Part shown: positions 26,624-35,591 of the stretch, one piece after another
How the letters are laid out: each line of letters opens with the position of its first letter
Numbering within the stretch: the stretch's first letter is position 1
Assembly (NCBI GenBank): GCA_965224105.1
Contig: CBDCYH010000002.1
Location: forward strand, 558,001 to 622,000
Origin: CBDCYH01 sp965224105
GTDB taxonomy: Bacteria > Bacteroidota > Rhodothermia > Rhodothermales > JABDKH01
DNA length: 64,000 bases
Direction: 5' to 3'
Translations under genes and position numbers: made by a program
Notes under the pieces: generated by a model
Seen by the model: only the letters and a program-made list of their open reading frames with translations
Database searches by the model: none
What the model was told of the DNA's origin: nothing

Positions 26624-27588
26624 AGGAGCGGCTCGAGAAACTCAAGAATCATCTTGGAGACCGGTATCGTCGTGCCCGGAGAAACTATATCGCCTGCGAG
26701 CACGTGATTCGAACCGTCTCCTGAAGTGTCGATCGGCGTGAGCATCTTGTATGCACTTCCTATTTCCGGAAACTTCTCCTCAATTTTGTCAACGCTGATC
26801 ACTTCATCCAGCGCGGAGTAAACAATTTGAGTTGGAGTGACGATGGTTGAAAAATCTGATTCGTCAACAATGTCAACCAGCGTCATCATCGGAACAACAG
26901 CGGATACAGGATAAGTTGTATTCCAATATTTCTCCTGAAGGTCGTTGGCCGGTTCCCAAGATCGTGTATCGCCAACGGCCATGCGCATGATGTTCTCACC
27001 CCACGGCCACAGCGCCACCACCGCGTTCCGGTCTTTCGGAGCGTAGTTGGGCGAGATAAGGATGTTGGCTAGAATATCTGATGTGTCTGGCTGCAGGGTG
27101 AGCCAGGTGGATAAAGTCCCACCTGTGGATGTTCCAACCAGAATTACTTTTCTGCCCAACCTGCGACCAATCTGAAGTGCTTCGCGTGAATCATGAATCC
27201 AGTCTTCGACTGTTGGCTCAGCCATCGCTTCGTCTGCTCTCCCGTGCCCTTTTAGTCGGGTGTAGTACAGGTTTGCACCCAGAGAATCTGCGAGTATATC
27301 ACAGAGGGGTGCAACCTCCTGACGAGTTGCCGAAAAGCCGTGGAGATAAACAATAGATACCGCGGTCTGCTCTTTACCGGGATCGGCCCACCTGATTTTC
27401 TTTTCCGCACCGACGATGATATCGGTGTATTGCGCTTCGGAAGAAGCCACATAGGTGTCCAGATCAACAGGCAAATCGATCTGGCGTAGCGCGACCTTCT
27501 TGGATGGCCGCGGTCCGGCGAGAAAAACGGCAAGGGGAACACCAATTGCCGCGAGACTGCCCAGCAATACCTTCCCTTTCACTGTCAC
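26620..27588 (-). CDS. alpha/beta hydrolase, membrane-anchored or exported
   Basis: A 322-residue alpha/beta-fold hydrolase. The first ~25 residues are hydrophobic ('LLGSLAAIGVPLAVFLAG'), a signal anchor or signal peptide. 'VSIVYLHGFSATRQEV' is the oxyanion strand-turn, 'VGTSTGGTLSTW' the nucleophile elbow with the Ser, and 'HVLAGDIV' near the end carries the probable catalytic His. It resembles monoglyceride lipase/carboxylesterase types. Substrate is unknown. Its start overlaps the yajC stop by 4 bp. Confidence 0.82.
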   Translation of the reverse strand: MTVKGKVLLGSLAAIGVPLAVFLAGPRPSKKVALRQIDLPVDLDTYVASSEAQYTDIIVGAEKKIRWADPGKEQTAVSIVYLHGFSATRQEVAPLCDILADSLGANLYYTRLKGHGRADEAMAEPTVEDWIHDSREALQIGRRLGRKVILVGTSTGGTLSTWLTLQPDTSDILANILISPNYAPKDRNAVVALWPWGENIMRMAVGDTRSWEPANDLQEKYWNTTYPVSAVVPMMTLVDIVDESDFSTIVTPTQIVYSALDEVISVDKIEEKFPEIGSAYKMLTPIDTSGDGSNHVLAGDIVSPGTTIPVSKMILEFLEPLL

Positions 27589-27896
27589 GACCCGCTGTCC
27601 TTAACGACAACCGACGCAATTGCATTTTTGTCGAATCGCATTTTTACTTCTCCATCGACCTGGGCCAGGACGCTCTGGTCATCTACACGATTCACCGTTC
27701 CGTGGATGCCGCCAATGGTAACAATTCGGTCACCCTTCTTAACGGCCTCGATCATTTTCTTCCGTGTGTCTTCCTTTTTCTTCTGGGGTCTAATAATGAA
27801 AAAGTAGAATACGAGGAAGATTAATATGAGCGGGAGGAACATGGTAAGGGGGTTTGCTCCCGGCGCCGCTTGCGCGACAACAAAGTAACTTGGCAT
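27585..27896 (-). CDS. yajC: preprotein translocase accessory subunit YajC
   Basis: A 103-residue protein with one transmembrane helix ('MFLPLILIFLVFYFFIIRPQ') followed by a basic segment 'KKKEDTRKKMIEAVKKGDRIVT', split here around the typical R-P-Q-x-K-K junction, and 'IGGIHGTVNRV'. YajC associates with SecDF in the inner membrane. secD and secF are not in the window. It follows the reductase-family gene by 13 bp. Confidence 0.93.
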   Translation of the reverse strand: MPSYFVVAQAAPGANPLTMFLPLILIFLVFYFFIIRPQKKKEDTRKKMIEAVKKGDRIVTIGGIHGTVNRVDDQSVLAQVDGEVKMRFDKNAIASVVVKDSGS

Positions 27897-27909
27897 TGTT
27901 AGTAATCTA

Positions 27910-29166
27910 TTATGCTGTTAGTACGTCCCAGTAGAATTTCGGCGAAAGCAGTTTTTTTCTCTCGTCGAGATCGTCAAACATGCAACCGATCACGTCTGCG
28001 ATTTCATCGGAGCGCGCGGCCTTCCTCAATACAAAATCGAGCAACACCTTGCGTTGGCCAACTTTTTGGAGCAGGTAGCTCAATCTGAGTTCCGGGCGCA
28101 GAAGCTGCATGACTTCCGTTTCGTAGCCGACAAGATACTGCTTGGAAAAATCTTTCTTTTGATGAGCGCCAAATGCCCAATTTCCGGCTTTCCAGCCACT
28201 TGTCATCGCATTCCCGATGCCCTCACCTGTGAAAGGATCTATTAGCGATGCGGCATCACCAACCAACATCCAACCGTTTCCCGACATCGTTCTGGGCTTG
28301 GACCCGAGCGGTAATCCCCAGCCCTTGATCCCACCAATTTGCGTCGCGTTCTCGAATCGTTTGCTGAACCGAGGATGTTCGATCATCCGATGCAAGAGTT
28401 CCTTCAATTTAATGCCACGCTTCTTGACGATAGAGCTGAGCATCCCTATTCCAACGTTGGCCATACCGTTAGGAAGTGGAAAGATCCAGAAGTAACCGGG
28501 TATCGATTCATCGACATAGTGGATTTCAATGTTATTGAGCGGATGAAACCCCGATACATCTTTATAATATGCCCGCAGTCCGGCGACGTAGTGTTTTTCA
28601 TTCAGCTGCGTCATTCCCAGCTGCTTCGCAACCACCGAGTAGGCCCCGTCAGCCCCGATCACAACTGGTGCGACGCATTCGTATTCCAGACCTGCTGAAT
28701 CTTTAGCTACGACCCCTGTGACCCGGCCTTCTGATTGCACTAGCCGAACAACACAAGTCTCATCCATGACCTCCGCCCCAGCCTCTTCGGCAAAATTGAG
28801 GATGAGTTGATCAAAGATCACCCGCCGCACGACAAACCCCGGTGCCACCGGGTTATCAAGCATCTTCGTGAAGGGAATTGCAACCTCGTCCCCCGAGGGT
28901 CCACTAAACGTCGCACCCCACGAGCCGAGGCTTTCGTTCGCCACAATTGTGTCAAGCATGTCCAGCTCCCGCAGTACCTCGACACTCTTGCCGGAAATTG
29001 CGTCACCACAAATTTTGTCACGCGGAAATTTTGACTTATCCAACAGTAACGTCGACAACCCGTGTCTGGCCGCCACTGTCGCCGCGGTTGAGCCTCCAGG
29101 CCCCGCACCGACAACGATAACGTCGTATGTCCTTTGGGAATTGATCAAGCTTGTGTGTGCTCTCAC
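27910..29166 (-). CDS. geranylgeranyl-reductase-family FAD-dependent oxidoreductase
   Basis: A 418-residue flavoprotein. The FAD Rossmann motif 'VVGAGPGGSTAATVAARHG' lies near residue 20, 'FPRDKICGDAIS' matches the family's C-G-D/G loop, and 'GWMLVGDAASLIDPFTGEGI' is the second FAD motif. Members saturate isoprenoid chains (menaquinone or lipid tails) or act as halogenase-like monooxygenases. The substrate cannot be read here. The start lies about 50 bp downstream of the SRP RNA terminator, so it has its own promoter in that gap. Confidence 0.85.
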   Translation of the reverse strand: MRAHTSLINSQRTYDVIVVGAGPGGSTAATVAARHGLSTLLLDKSKFPRDKICGDAISGKSVEVLRELDMLDTIVANESLGSWGATFSGPSGDEVAIPFTKMLDNPVAPGFVVRRVIFDQLILNFAEEAGAEVMDETCVVRLVQSEGRVTGVVAKDSAGLEYECVAPVVIGADGAYSVVAKQLGMTQLNEKHYVAGLRAYYKDVSGFHPLNNIEIHYVDESIPGYFWIFPLPNGMANVGIGMLSSIVKKRGIKLKELLHRMIEHPRFSKRFENATQIGGIKGWGLPLGSKPRTMSGNGWMLVGDAASLIDPFTGEGIGNAMTSGWKAGNWAFGAHQKKDFSKQYLVGYETEVMQLLRPELRLSYLLQKVGQRKVLLDFVLRKAARSDEIADVIGCMFDDLDERKKLLSPKFYWDVLTA

Positions 29167-29216
29167 GCGGGTCTACGGCTCCCGCTGGATCGGGCGAAAT
29201 GCAATAAAATAAAAAA

Positions 29217-29313
29217 GGGCAAGCTTACCGTGTCGCGTCGCTACGACCTTCTACCGCTGCTGCCTTCCGGCCCTGACGGGATTCAAAGGGAGCTGACCGC
29301 ACGGGACTTGCCC
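29217..29313 (-). ncRNA. ffs: signal recognition particle RNA, small bacterial type
   Basis: On the minus strand the apical domain reads GTCAGGGCCGGAAGGCAGCA, with the universal GGAAG tetraloop region and the asymmetric internal loop of SRP helix 8. The ends pair (GGGCAAG with CTTGCCC) to close a single long hairpin of about 97 nt. A run of six T on the minus strand directly after the stem (29211-29216) acts as terminator. The RNA binds Ffh for co-translational membrane targeting. The exact 5' end is inferred from pairing and may be a few bases off. Confidence 0.9.
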
Positions 29314-29351
29314 AGAGCGGACAAACGGAGAGGGTCGCCCCTGGTTCCGCC

Positions 29352-31619
29352 CTAGTACACTCCTATCGTGTCGACATCGACGAACGAATAATAGGAACGA
29401 CCGGGCGGCTTGACAAGCTGGTGCACCTTCCCAATCACCTCCTGATGTTCTCGAAAAATCTCGGGTTTCGTTTTGATGTAGATGTGATACCTAAACTGTC
29501 TCTTCATCTTGCCAATGAAGGATGGCTGCGGTCCAAGCAGTTCCGTTTTGCATCCCGTCTGGCGAAAGGTTTCAGCCCACTCCATGGCAAAACTTCTCAC
29601 TGCTGCTTCCTCCGGACCGCGAAACGCGATCGCAATCATTTTTGTGAACGGCGGATAACTTAACTGCTTTCGCACGGAGAGTACCTGCTTGGAAAAGGAA
29701 TCGTAGTCGTGGCGAACCAAGTACGTAAAGATCGGGTGATCCGGATTCCTGGTTTGGATAATGACCCGGCCCGGTATTTCACTCCTCCCGCTCCTCCCAG
29801 CCACCTGCATCAGCAAGTGGAACGTCCTCTCCTCAGCTCGAAAGTCTGGTAGCAGTAAACCAACATCCGCATTCACAACACCAACGAGTGACACCCGACC
29901 AAAATCGAGTCCTTTGGCAACCATTTGAGTACCCAACAAGATGTCGGCCTCGCCATTTCCGAACTTGTCCAGGATTTCGAAATGCCCGTAGCGGCCGGAC
30001 GTCGTATCCGTATCCATTCTCAAAACCCGTGCTTCCGGAATGTGGCGATGAAGATCGTCCTCGATTCGTTGGGTTCCAGAACCAAGACGAGACAGCTCCC
30101 TCGACTCACACGTTGGGCACGTCCTCGGCATGCCTGAAAAGTATCCACAATAATGGCAACGTAGAGTCTTGCGAGGGCTATGATATGTTAGGGTTACGGA
30201 ACACGCCGGGCAGTACGGCGACCATCCGCAGCCCGAACAAATGACGACCGGCGAAAAGCCTCTACGATTTTGCAGGAGTACGACCTGCTCACCTCTGGCA
30301 ATGGCAGCCTGCATAGCCTCTAATAGCTGCGGACTAAAATTGCCGAGCATCATCTTCTTCTTGTTCTCTACGGCCAGGTCAACCAGGCTGATGTCCGGCA
30401 AACCTGCGCGTGTGCCGGACATCTTCGGCACGCGTTTTCTCAACTGCACGTGGCTGTACTTGCCGCCGATTGCGTTCGCGAATGACTCAAGACTCGGCGT
30501 TGCGGATCCGAGTATGCAGACCGCATTGTTCCTGCTGGCACGCACAACCGCAACATCCCGGGCATTGTATCTGGGAGCCGGTTCATGTTGCTTGTATGAT
30601 GTTTCGTGCTCCTCATCAACAATAATCAACCCCAGATTAGGAACAGGCGCAAATACGGCAGACCGCGGACCTATCGCGACATGCGCTCGCCCTTCCCTCA
30701 GCGCCGTCCATGCCGACACTCTCTCGCCAGCGCTCATCCGGGAGTGCATAACCGAAATCTTGTCACCAAAGTGGGCTCGGAATCTACCTACCGTCTGTGG
30801 AGTAAGCGCGATTTCCGGCACGAGGACGATCCCCTGCTTTCCGCGTTCTACGACCAGCTTCAAAGAGCGAATGTACACCTCTGTCTTCCCGCTCCCTGTC
30901 ACGCCATGAAGCAATACGGTCCCATACTGTCCTGATTCGGACAGCTGCGCGATTTTGCCTAGCGCAGCATTCTGTTCGTCTGTCAACGTGATCGGAGGCT
31001 GGTTTTGTTTCTCGTCGACGAGGGCTCCTTCGAGGGCCGGTTCACGCAGCTCGGCGACAAAAATTCCTTTGTCGATTAGTGACTTGATTGTGCCGCGCCC
31101 GGCGCCGGAATCATCCATCACCTCCGACTGCCGCATCCGACCGGATCCCGAGTTCCCAAGCAGACGCTCTGCCGACTCGATCGCAGCCAACTGTTTCCGC
31201 CCCCGGATGACTTCCTTAAGAGCGGCGAGTGTGTCCGAACCCAGAAGGCCATCTTCAAAGCGTATCCACGTTTCTTGCCGGGACCGCGGTGGTCGACGAC
31301 CAAGTTTCGTCATTCCGGGCGGAAGCGCCGCGCGTATGGCTTCACCCCACGAACACATGTAGTAGTCTGCTATCCACCGCGTGAGCTCAAGCAGTTCAGA
31401 TGAGAGAGATGCTGATTCATCAAGGACACGCAAGATGGGCTTGACCGCACCAGGATGATCTGCTGCTTCCTGAATACCCACCGCCACACCCATCAGTCTC
31501 CGGGAGCCAAACGGCACTTCGACGCGACACCCTACCGCTACCGCACCCGATTCCTCAGATTCCCGATAGGTAAACTCGGACTGGATCGGCAGCGGAAGTG
31601 CCACTCGAACATATCGCAC
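29352..31619 (-). CDS. priA: primosomal protein N' (PriA helicase)
   Basis: A 755-residue superfamily 2 helicase that reloads DnaB at stalled forks. It has the N-terminal 3'-binding domain, Walker A 'LHGVTGSGKTEVYIRSL', the DEEH box in 'IIVDEEHETSYKQ' and motif III 'ILGSATPSLES'. Eight zinc-binding Cys are visible in 'CSGCGWSPYCPACS', 'LRCHYCGY' and 'RTCPTCES'. Motifs V and VI are 'DILLGTQMVAKGLDF' and 'LLMQVAGRSGR'. Full length. It ends 38 bp before the 5' side of the SRP RNA. Confidence 0.95.
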   Translation of the reverse strand: MRYVRVALPLPIQSEFTYRESEESGAVAVGCRVEVPFGSRRLMGVAVGIQEAADHPGAVKPILRVLDESASLSSELLELTRWIADYYMCSWGEAIRAALPPGMTKLGRRPPRSRQETWIRFEDGLLGSDTLAALKEVIRGRKQLAAIESAERLLGNSGSGRMRQSEVMDDSGAGRGTIKSLIDKGIFVAELREPALEGALVDEKQNQPPITLTDEQNAALGKIAQLSESGQYGTVLLHGVTGSGKTEVYIRSLKLVVERGKQGIVLVPEIALTPQTVGRFRAHFGDKISVMHSRMSAGERVSAWTALREGRAHVAIGPRSAVFAPVPNLGLIIVDEEHETSYKQHEPAPRYNARDVAVVRASRNNAVCILGSATPSLESFANAIGGKYSHVQLRKRVPKMSGTRAGLPDISLVDLAVENKKKMMLGNFSPQLLEAMQAAIARGEQVVLLQNRRGFSPVVICSGCGWSPYCPACSVTLTYHSPRKTLRCHYCGYFSGMPRTCPTCESRELSRLGSGTQRIEDDLHRHIPEARVLRMDTDTTSGRYGHFEILDKFGNGEADILLGTQMVAKGLDFGRVSLVGVVNADVGLLLPDFRAEERTFHLLMQVAGRSGRSEIPGRVIIQTRNPDHPIFTYLVRHDYDSFSKQVLSVRKQLSYPPFTKMIAIAFRGPEEAAVRSFAMEWAETFRQTGCKTELLGPQPSFIGKMKRQFRYHIYIKTKPEIFREHQEVIGKVHQLVKPPGRSYYSFVDVDTIGVY

Positions 31620-31648
31620 AGAAAAATCCCCAGATTAATGCCAGGTCG

Positions 31649-32326
31649 TTAGACACGCACCTCCAGGGAGCGTTTCAACGCATCGACGTTTTCGGCTACG
31701 GTGCCAGCTCCTCCAAACACTGCACTGCCTGCAACGATAACGTCCGCGCCGTGATCGACGACAGATTTAATATTGGATGGCTTCACCCCACCATCCACCT
31801 CCAGATAAGCTGTGGAGTTAATTTCATCAAGCATAGCGCGGGCGCGGGCGATCTTTTTCTTCGAGCTCTCGATGAATCTCTGGCCACCAAATCCCGGGTT
31901 GACAGACATGATCAACAAAAGATCTACCTCCGGAAGAATCTCCTGCACCGTATCGAGGCTGGTCGCCGGGTTAAGCGTTACCCCCGCCCTGCAACCAGCA
32001 GCCTTTACCTGCTGCACCACACGATGCAGGTGAGGGCAGGCCTCAACGTGCACTGTGATGATGTCCGCGCCAGCTTTGGCAAAATCGTCAACGTATCGCT
32101 CCGGCCTTTCGATCATCAGGTGGACATCCAGGATCGACCCCGTCTCCAGGCAGAGTGGTTTAAGAGCGGCCGTCACCACTGGGCCGATTGTAATGTTCGG
32201 TACAAAATGTCCATCCATCACATCCACGTGTAGCCAGGCACAACCAGCATCGATCGCCTCCCGGGCGTGCTCTTCCAAGCGGGAGAAATCCGCAGAAAGA
32301 ATCGATGGTGCGATTTGTATGCTCAT
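31649..32326 (-). CDS. rpe: ribulose-phosphate 3-epimerase
   Basis: A 225-residue TIM-barrel enzyme interconverting ribulose 5-phosphate and xylulose 5-phosphate. Typical 'IAPSILSADFSRLEEH', 'WLHVDVMDGHFVPNI' (metal-binding His/Asp), 'LDVHLMIERPE', 'MSVNPGFGGQRFI' and 'LEVDGGVKPSNI' are all present. It lies between nuoH (4 bp gap) and priA on the same strand. It is thus embedded at the tail of the nuo transcript where nuoI would normally be. Confidence 0.95.
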   Translation of the reverse strand: MSIQIAPSILSADFSRLEEHAREAIDAGCAWLHVDVMDGHFVPNITIGPVVTAALKPLCLETGSILDVHLMIERPERYVDDFAKAGADIITVHVEACPHLHRVVQQVKAAGCRAGVTLNPATSLDTVQEILPEVDLLLIMSVNPGFGGQRFIESSKKKIARARAMLDEINSTAYLEVDGGVKPSNIKSVVDHGADVIVAGSAVFGGAGTVAENVDALKRSLEVRV

Positions 32327-32330
32327 GGTC

Positions 32331-33341
32331 TTATCCTATCGCCACCATGGCGAATGCAACCAGCAGAACCCATACTAGCGAAATCGGCAGGAGATACTTC
32401 CAGCCAATCTTCATCAGCTGGCTGTATTTGAACCGGGGCAGCGTCCATCGTACCCAAATGAACAGAAATGCAAAGAATGATGCTTTCAGCAATAGCGAAA
32501 GACCCTGGAAGATGCCCAACAGCCAGCCCAATCCGTTCGACACAAAAGAATCAGCATAATAAACTTCGAACGGCAGGAGGTATCCCCCAAAGAAGAGTGT
32601 AGCGATTACGAAAGAGGCAATAAACAGGTTTACGTACTCGGCAAGGAAGAACATCCCGAATTTCATCCCAGAGTACTCGGTGTGATATCCACCAACTAAT
32701 TCCTGTTCGGCCTCGGGCAGATCAAACGGAGCGCGATTCGTCTCGGCGAACGCGGTGATGATAAAGATGATCGCCCCGATGGGATTCCGAAAGACATTCC
32801 ACACATGGTTCTGCCCCTCAACGATATCCACCAGGCTTAATGATCCAGTCATCAACACGACGGATACAACCGCCAAGCCCATCGACAACTCGTAGGAAAT
32901 CATCTGCGCTGACGAGCGTAGGCCACCCAGGAGCGAGTATTTGCTGTTCGAGCTCCAGCCGGCCAGTGTAACTCCGTAAACCGAAATACTGGTAATCGCC
33001 AACAGGACCAACACGCCAACGTTTGGATCGGCAATTACAAACCCGCGCGCGATTGGTATTAGCCCAGCCGCGGTCATCGCGAGAACCACCATCGCCCACG
33101 GTGCGAGTGAGTGGATAAACCCGTTAGAGACGCTGGGCCTTATGTCTTCCTTGAAAACCAGTTTGACCACATCCGCAAAGGGTTGCAGTAACCCGAATGG
33201 TCCAACCCTGTTTGGCCCTGGCCGATTGTGGATGTACGCCGACACCTTCCGCTCTGCGTACACCAGGATGGACGCCGAAATCAAAAAGAAGTTGATTATC
33301 AGAAATCCGATTAAGGCGGTCGATAGAACAGTTGCTACCAT
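32331..33341 (-). CDS. nuoH: NADH-quinone oxidoreductase subunit H
   Basis: A 336-residue integral membrane subunit that forms much of the quinone pocket at the junction with the peripheral arm. Family sequences are 'AYIHNRPGPNRVGPFGLLQP', 'AFAETNRAPFDLPEAEQELV' (split across the Q-channel loop) and 'GYHTEYSGMKFGMFFLAEY'. Eight or so transmembrane helices are predicted. Last nuo gene of this locus; nuoI-N must be elsewhere in the genome. Confidence 0.95.
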   Translation of the reverse strand: MVATVLSTALIGFLIINFFLISASILVYAERKVSAYIHNRPGPNRVGPFGLLQPFADVVKLVFKEDIRPSVSNGFIHSLAPWAMVVLAMTAAGLIPIARGFVIADPNVGVLVLLAITSISVYGVTLAGWSSNSKYSLLGGLRSSAQMISYELSMGLAVVSVVLMTGSLSLVDIVEGQNHVWNVFRNPIGAIIFIITAFAETNRAPFDLPEAEQELVGGYHTEYSGMKFGMFFLAEYVNLFIASFVIATLFFGGYLLPFEVYYADSFVSNGLGWLLGIFQGLSLLLKASFFAFLFIWVRWTLPRFKYSQLMKIGWKYLLPISLVWVLLVAFAMVAIG

Positions 33342-33361
33342 GCGGGTGGGGATAAATTCAG

Positions 33362-35083
33362 TTAAACCGTTTGTCCGATTTCCTCGAGTCGTTTGCCCTG
33401 CAGACCCATCTCTTTGTACGAAAGACCTGCAAAGGTCTCGTACGCTCCCGCTACCTCATCCAGAATCTGCCTTGGCCCTTTCGGAAACACAAAGTCCAGA
33501 CCCATTCGCTTCGCGATTGCGGGGATGATCTCCCAGCTCGGCTTGCAGTTCACAATGTTGCTGTCAGAGCTCCAGTTGTCAAATGGAGTGGCGTGCTCAT
33601 CGAGCCTACTTTTGCCCATCTCCATTGCCAGCGACCGGTTGACTCCTCTGATAGCTTTTGCTGGACGGGATCGCTGGGCATGACCATCAACGTTGACAAA
33701 CGTCCCGATGGTCTCGACAATCATAGCCGCAGGAAACGCAACATTAGCCGCACCCAAGGATCTGTTAGTCGTGTTGTAGTAGTGCAAGATCACATCTACT
33801 TCCGCAAGATCAGACTCACTGAGCACACCCAAATCGACCGGGTCGTCTTCAAGGACGTAAACCAGCTTGTACCCGCCCGACCGCACTTTGGCTTGAGCGT
33901 CTGTTGCGTCTATCGAATCAAAACCGAGGCGGCGACATCCCTCCGTGTTGGGAGCCTTGTCATCTGTCATCAACCATCCATCACCCGCACCGGCAACAAC
34001 ATGACTGATAAAAACCGGTGTTGGGGCGCCCGTCGCGGCTGCCAATTTCGACAGCAGATAGTTGTCTTCCACAGATGCGTTTGGCGATCCGATAAATAGA
34101 ATCTCGGGGCCGTCGTACTTCTGCAGGAGTTGGACCGCAGCAGAAAAGGCACTGTCCCAATCGACATCCACGCCGCCGACAGATGCTGCGTTTGGCCGGT
34201 TCTCATTAAACTTGCGGTAGTCGAGCCGGTCTTCGTCTGCCAACCAGTATTTGTTCACTTCAAGATTCGTTCGGGCAGAGATTTTTTTAATCTGATTCTC
34301 TTTGACCCAATAGTAGCAGTTGGATCCTTTACCGTTGGATGTAGTGATCGACGGAGTGTTGCTCATCTCCCAGGCGCGCGCGCTAAACCTGAAATCAGTA
34401 GAAGTAAGTGCACCAACTGGACAAATGTCGATCACATTCATGGAATAGGGCTCATCAAAGTCAATGCCCGGCGGAGTAATCGGATAGTTCCGCACCCCGC
34501 GTTCTACGATGGTAAGCTGGTTGGATCCAGACACCTCTTCGGTAAAGCGAACGCAGCGTGTGCAGTTGATGCATCGTTCGGCATCCAGCGTGACCCTGGG
34601 ACCAAGTTGAATATGCTTGGGCTTGGTCACTTTCTTGAACTCGAAGCGCGACCCCTCCGGCCCATACTTGTAGGCCTGGTTTTGGAGCGGGCAGTTGCCA
34701 GCCTGGTCGCATATCGGACAATCGAGCGGGTGGTTGATCAACAAAAACTCGAGCGTATCCTTCTGGGCGCGCGCGACGGTTTCGTCCGTCCGGTGTGTGT
34801 GCACAACCATCCCGTCCGTGATATCCATCGAACAACCCGTTTGCAACTTAGGGAAGTAGCGTATTACGGGATTCCCGTTCTCATCCAGCTGCACCTTGCG
34901 CGTCTCCCTGTCTACCGCCGGCGTACCGACCTTTACCAGGCACTGGCGACAGTTGGCCGGAATCGACATCTCGGGGTGGTAACAAAAGTGGGGTACGTCA
35001 ATACCTCTGTCCAGGCAGAACTGCAGAAGCTTCGGACGCCCCTCAAACTCCAACGCGATGTTATCAATTGTTACCGTAGGCAT
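33362..35083 (-). CDS. nuoG: NADH-quinone oxidoreductase subunit G (short form)
   Basis: A 573-residue iron-sulfur subunit. N-terminal ferredoxin Cys are in 'FCYHPEMSIPANCRQCLVKV', the His-ligated cluster in 'HPLDCPICDQAGNCPLQ', and a 4Fe-4S site in 'CINCTRCVRF' with a later 'CPVGAL'. A molybdopterin-oxidoreductase-like domain lacking obvious cofactor residues follows. It is shorter than the ~900 residues of E. coli. I start at the ATG 35083 ('MPTVTIDNIALEF'); the ORF extends to 35176 but overlaps nothing useful. The DUF4920-like gene lies 16 bp upstream. Confidence 0.93.
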   Translation of the reverse strand: MPTVTIDNIALEFEGRPKLLQFCLDRGIDVPHFCYHPEMSIPANCRQCLVKVGTPAVDRETRKVQLDENGNPVIRYFPKLQTGCSMDITDGMVVHTHRTDETVARAQKDTLEFLLINHPLDCPICDQAGNCPLQNQAYKYGPEGSRFEFKKVTKPKHIQLGPRVTLDAERCINCTRCVRFTEEVSGSNQLTIVERGVRNYPITPPGIDFDEPYSMNVIDICPVGALTSTDFRFSARAWEMSNTPSITTSNGKGSNCYYWVKENQIKKISARTNLEVNKYWLADEDRLDYRKFNENRPNAASVGGVDVDWDSAFSAAVQLLQKYDGPEILFIGSPNASVEDNYLLSKLAAATGAPTPVFISHVVAGAGDGWLMTDDKAPNTEGCRRLGFDSIDATDAQAKVRSGGYKLVYVLEDDPVDLGVLSESDLAEVDVILHYYNTTNRSLGAANVAFPAAMIVETIGTFVNVDGHAQRSRPAKAIRGVNRSLAMEMGKSRLDEHATPFDNWSSDSNIVNCKPSWEIIPAIAKRMGLDFVFPKGPRQILDEVAGAYETFAGLSYKEMGLQGKRLEEIGQTV

Positions 35084-35099
35084 GCGAATGTCATTCGGG

Positions 35100-35576
35100 T
35101 TAGAGCACCTGGATCCCAGACGCGACCATTTGTAATTCTGACTTGGAACCCGGATCCACAACGGTTTCGCCAGCATCCTCAGCCAGGTGCTGACTCATCT
35201 CGCTGTCGACCAGTGTTGAAAACAGGACACCGTCGGCGACGACCGTTTCGCCGTTAATCGTTGTTGGCACAGTGTAAACATATTCTCCGTGGTCATCGCG
35301 AGGTACTTTTATGCGGATACTAACCGGTGACCCGGTGTCCAGAGCGAGCCAACAGCCTCGTTTCTCACAAACTGAAACAACCCGACCTTTGATCGCGATG
35401 TGTTCGCCGACATAAGACTCTCCGGTCTTTGCGACCTTCTTTGCCGGTATCGGGATAAGACTATTGTCTGATGTCCCGTACACCTCTTTTGCAGTAACTG
35501 TTTGCTGCTCCTCTTCCGCACAACCGAACGCCAACAACGCAACAATAAGTGTCAAGAATATGGTTCTGATTCTCAT
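35100..35576 (-). CDS. DUF4920-like lipoprotein inside the nuo operon
   Basis: A 158-residue lipoprotein: hydrophobic signal ending 'LLAFGC', lipidated Cys at residue 19. The mature domain has 'KEVYGTSDNSL', then 'IKGRVVSVCEKRGCWLAL' and 'VADGVLFSTLVDSEMSQHLAEDAG' (part), the pattern of the DUF4920 OB-fold-like family, with a conserved Cys pair in VCxxRGCW. It should sit in the periplasm or outer membrane. Its place, 16 bp from nuoG and 15 bp from nuoF in the same direction, is unusual because nuo operons normally hold cytoplasmic or inner-membrane subunits only. The Cys pair could bind metal or form a disulfide. Confidence 0.82.
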   Translation of the reverse strand: MRIRTIFLTLIVALLAFGCAEEEQQTVTAKEVYGTSDNSLIPIPAKKVAKTGESYVGEHIAIKGRVVSVCEKRGCWLALDTGSPVSIRIKVPRDDHGEYVYTVPTTINGETVVADGVLFSTLVDSEMSQHLAEDAGETVVDPGSKSELQMVASGIQVL

Positions 35577-35591
35577 CTGTCTAACTAACTG

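Noticed and set aside
33371..35257. Long plus-strand frames (242 and 375 codons) opposite nuoG
   Set aside because: Antisense to a clear nuoG with intact Fe-S motifs; composition is Arg/Val/His-rich and resembles no family.
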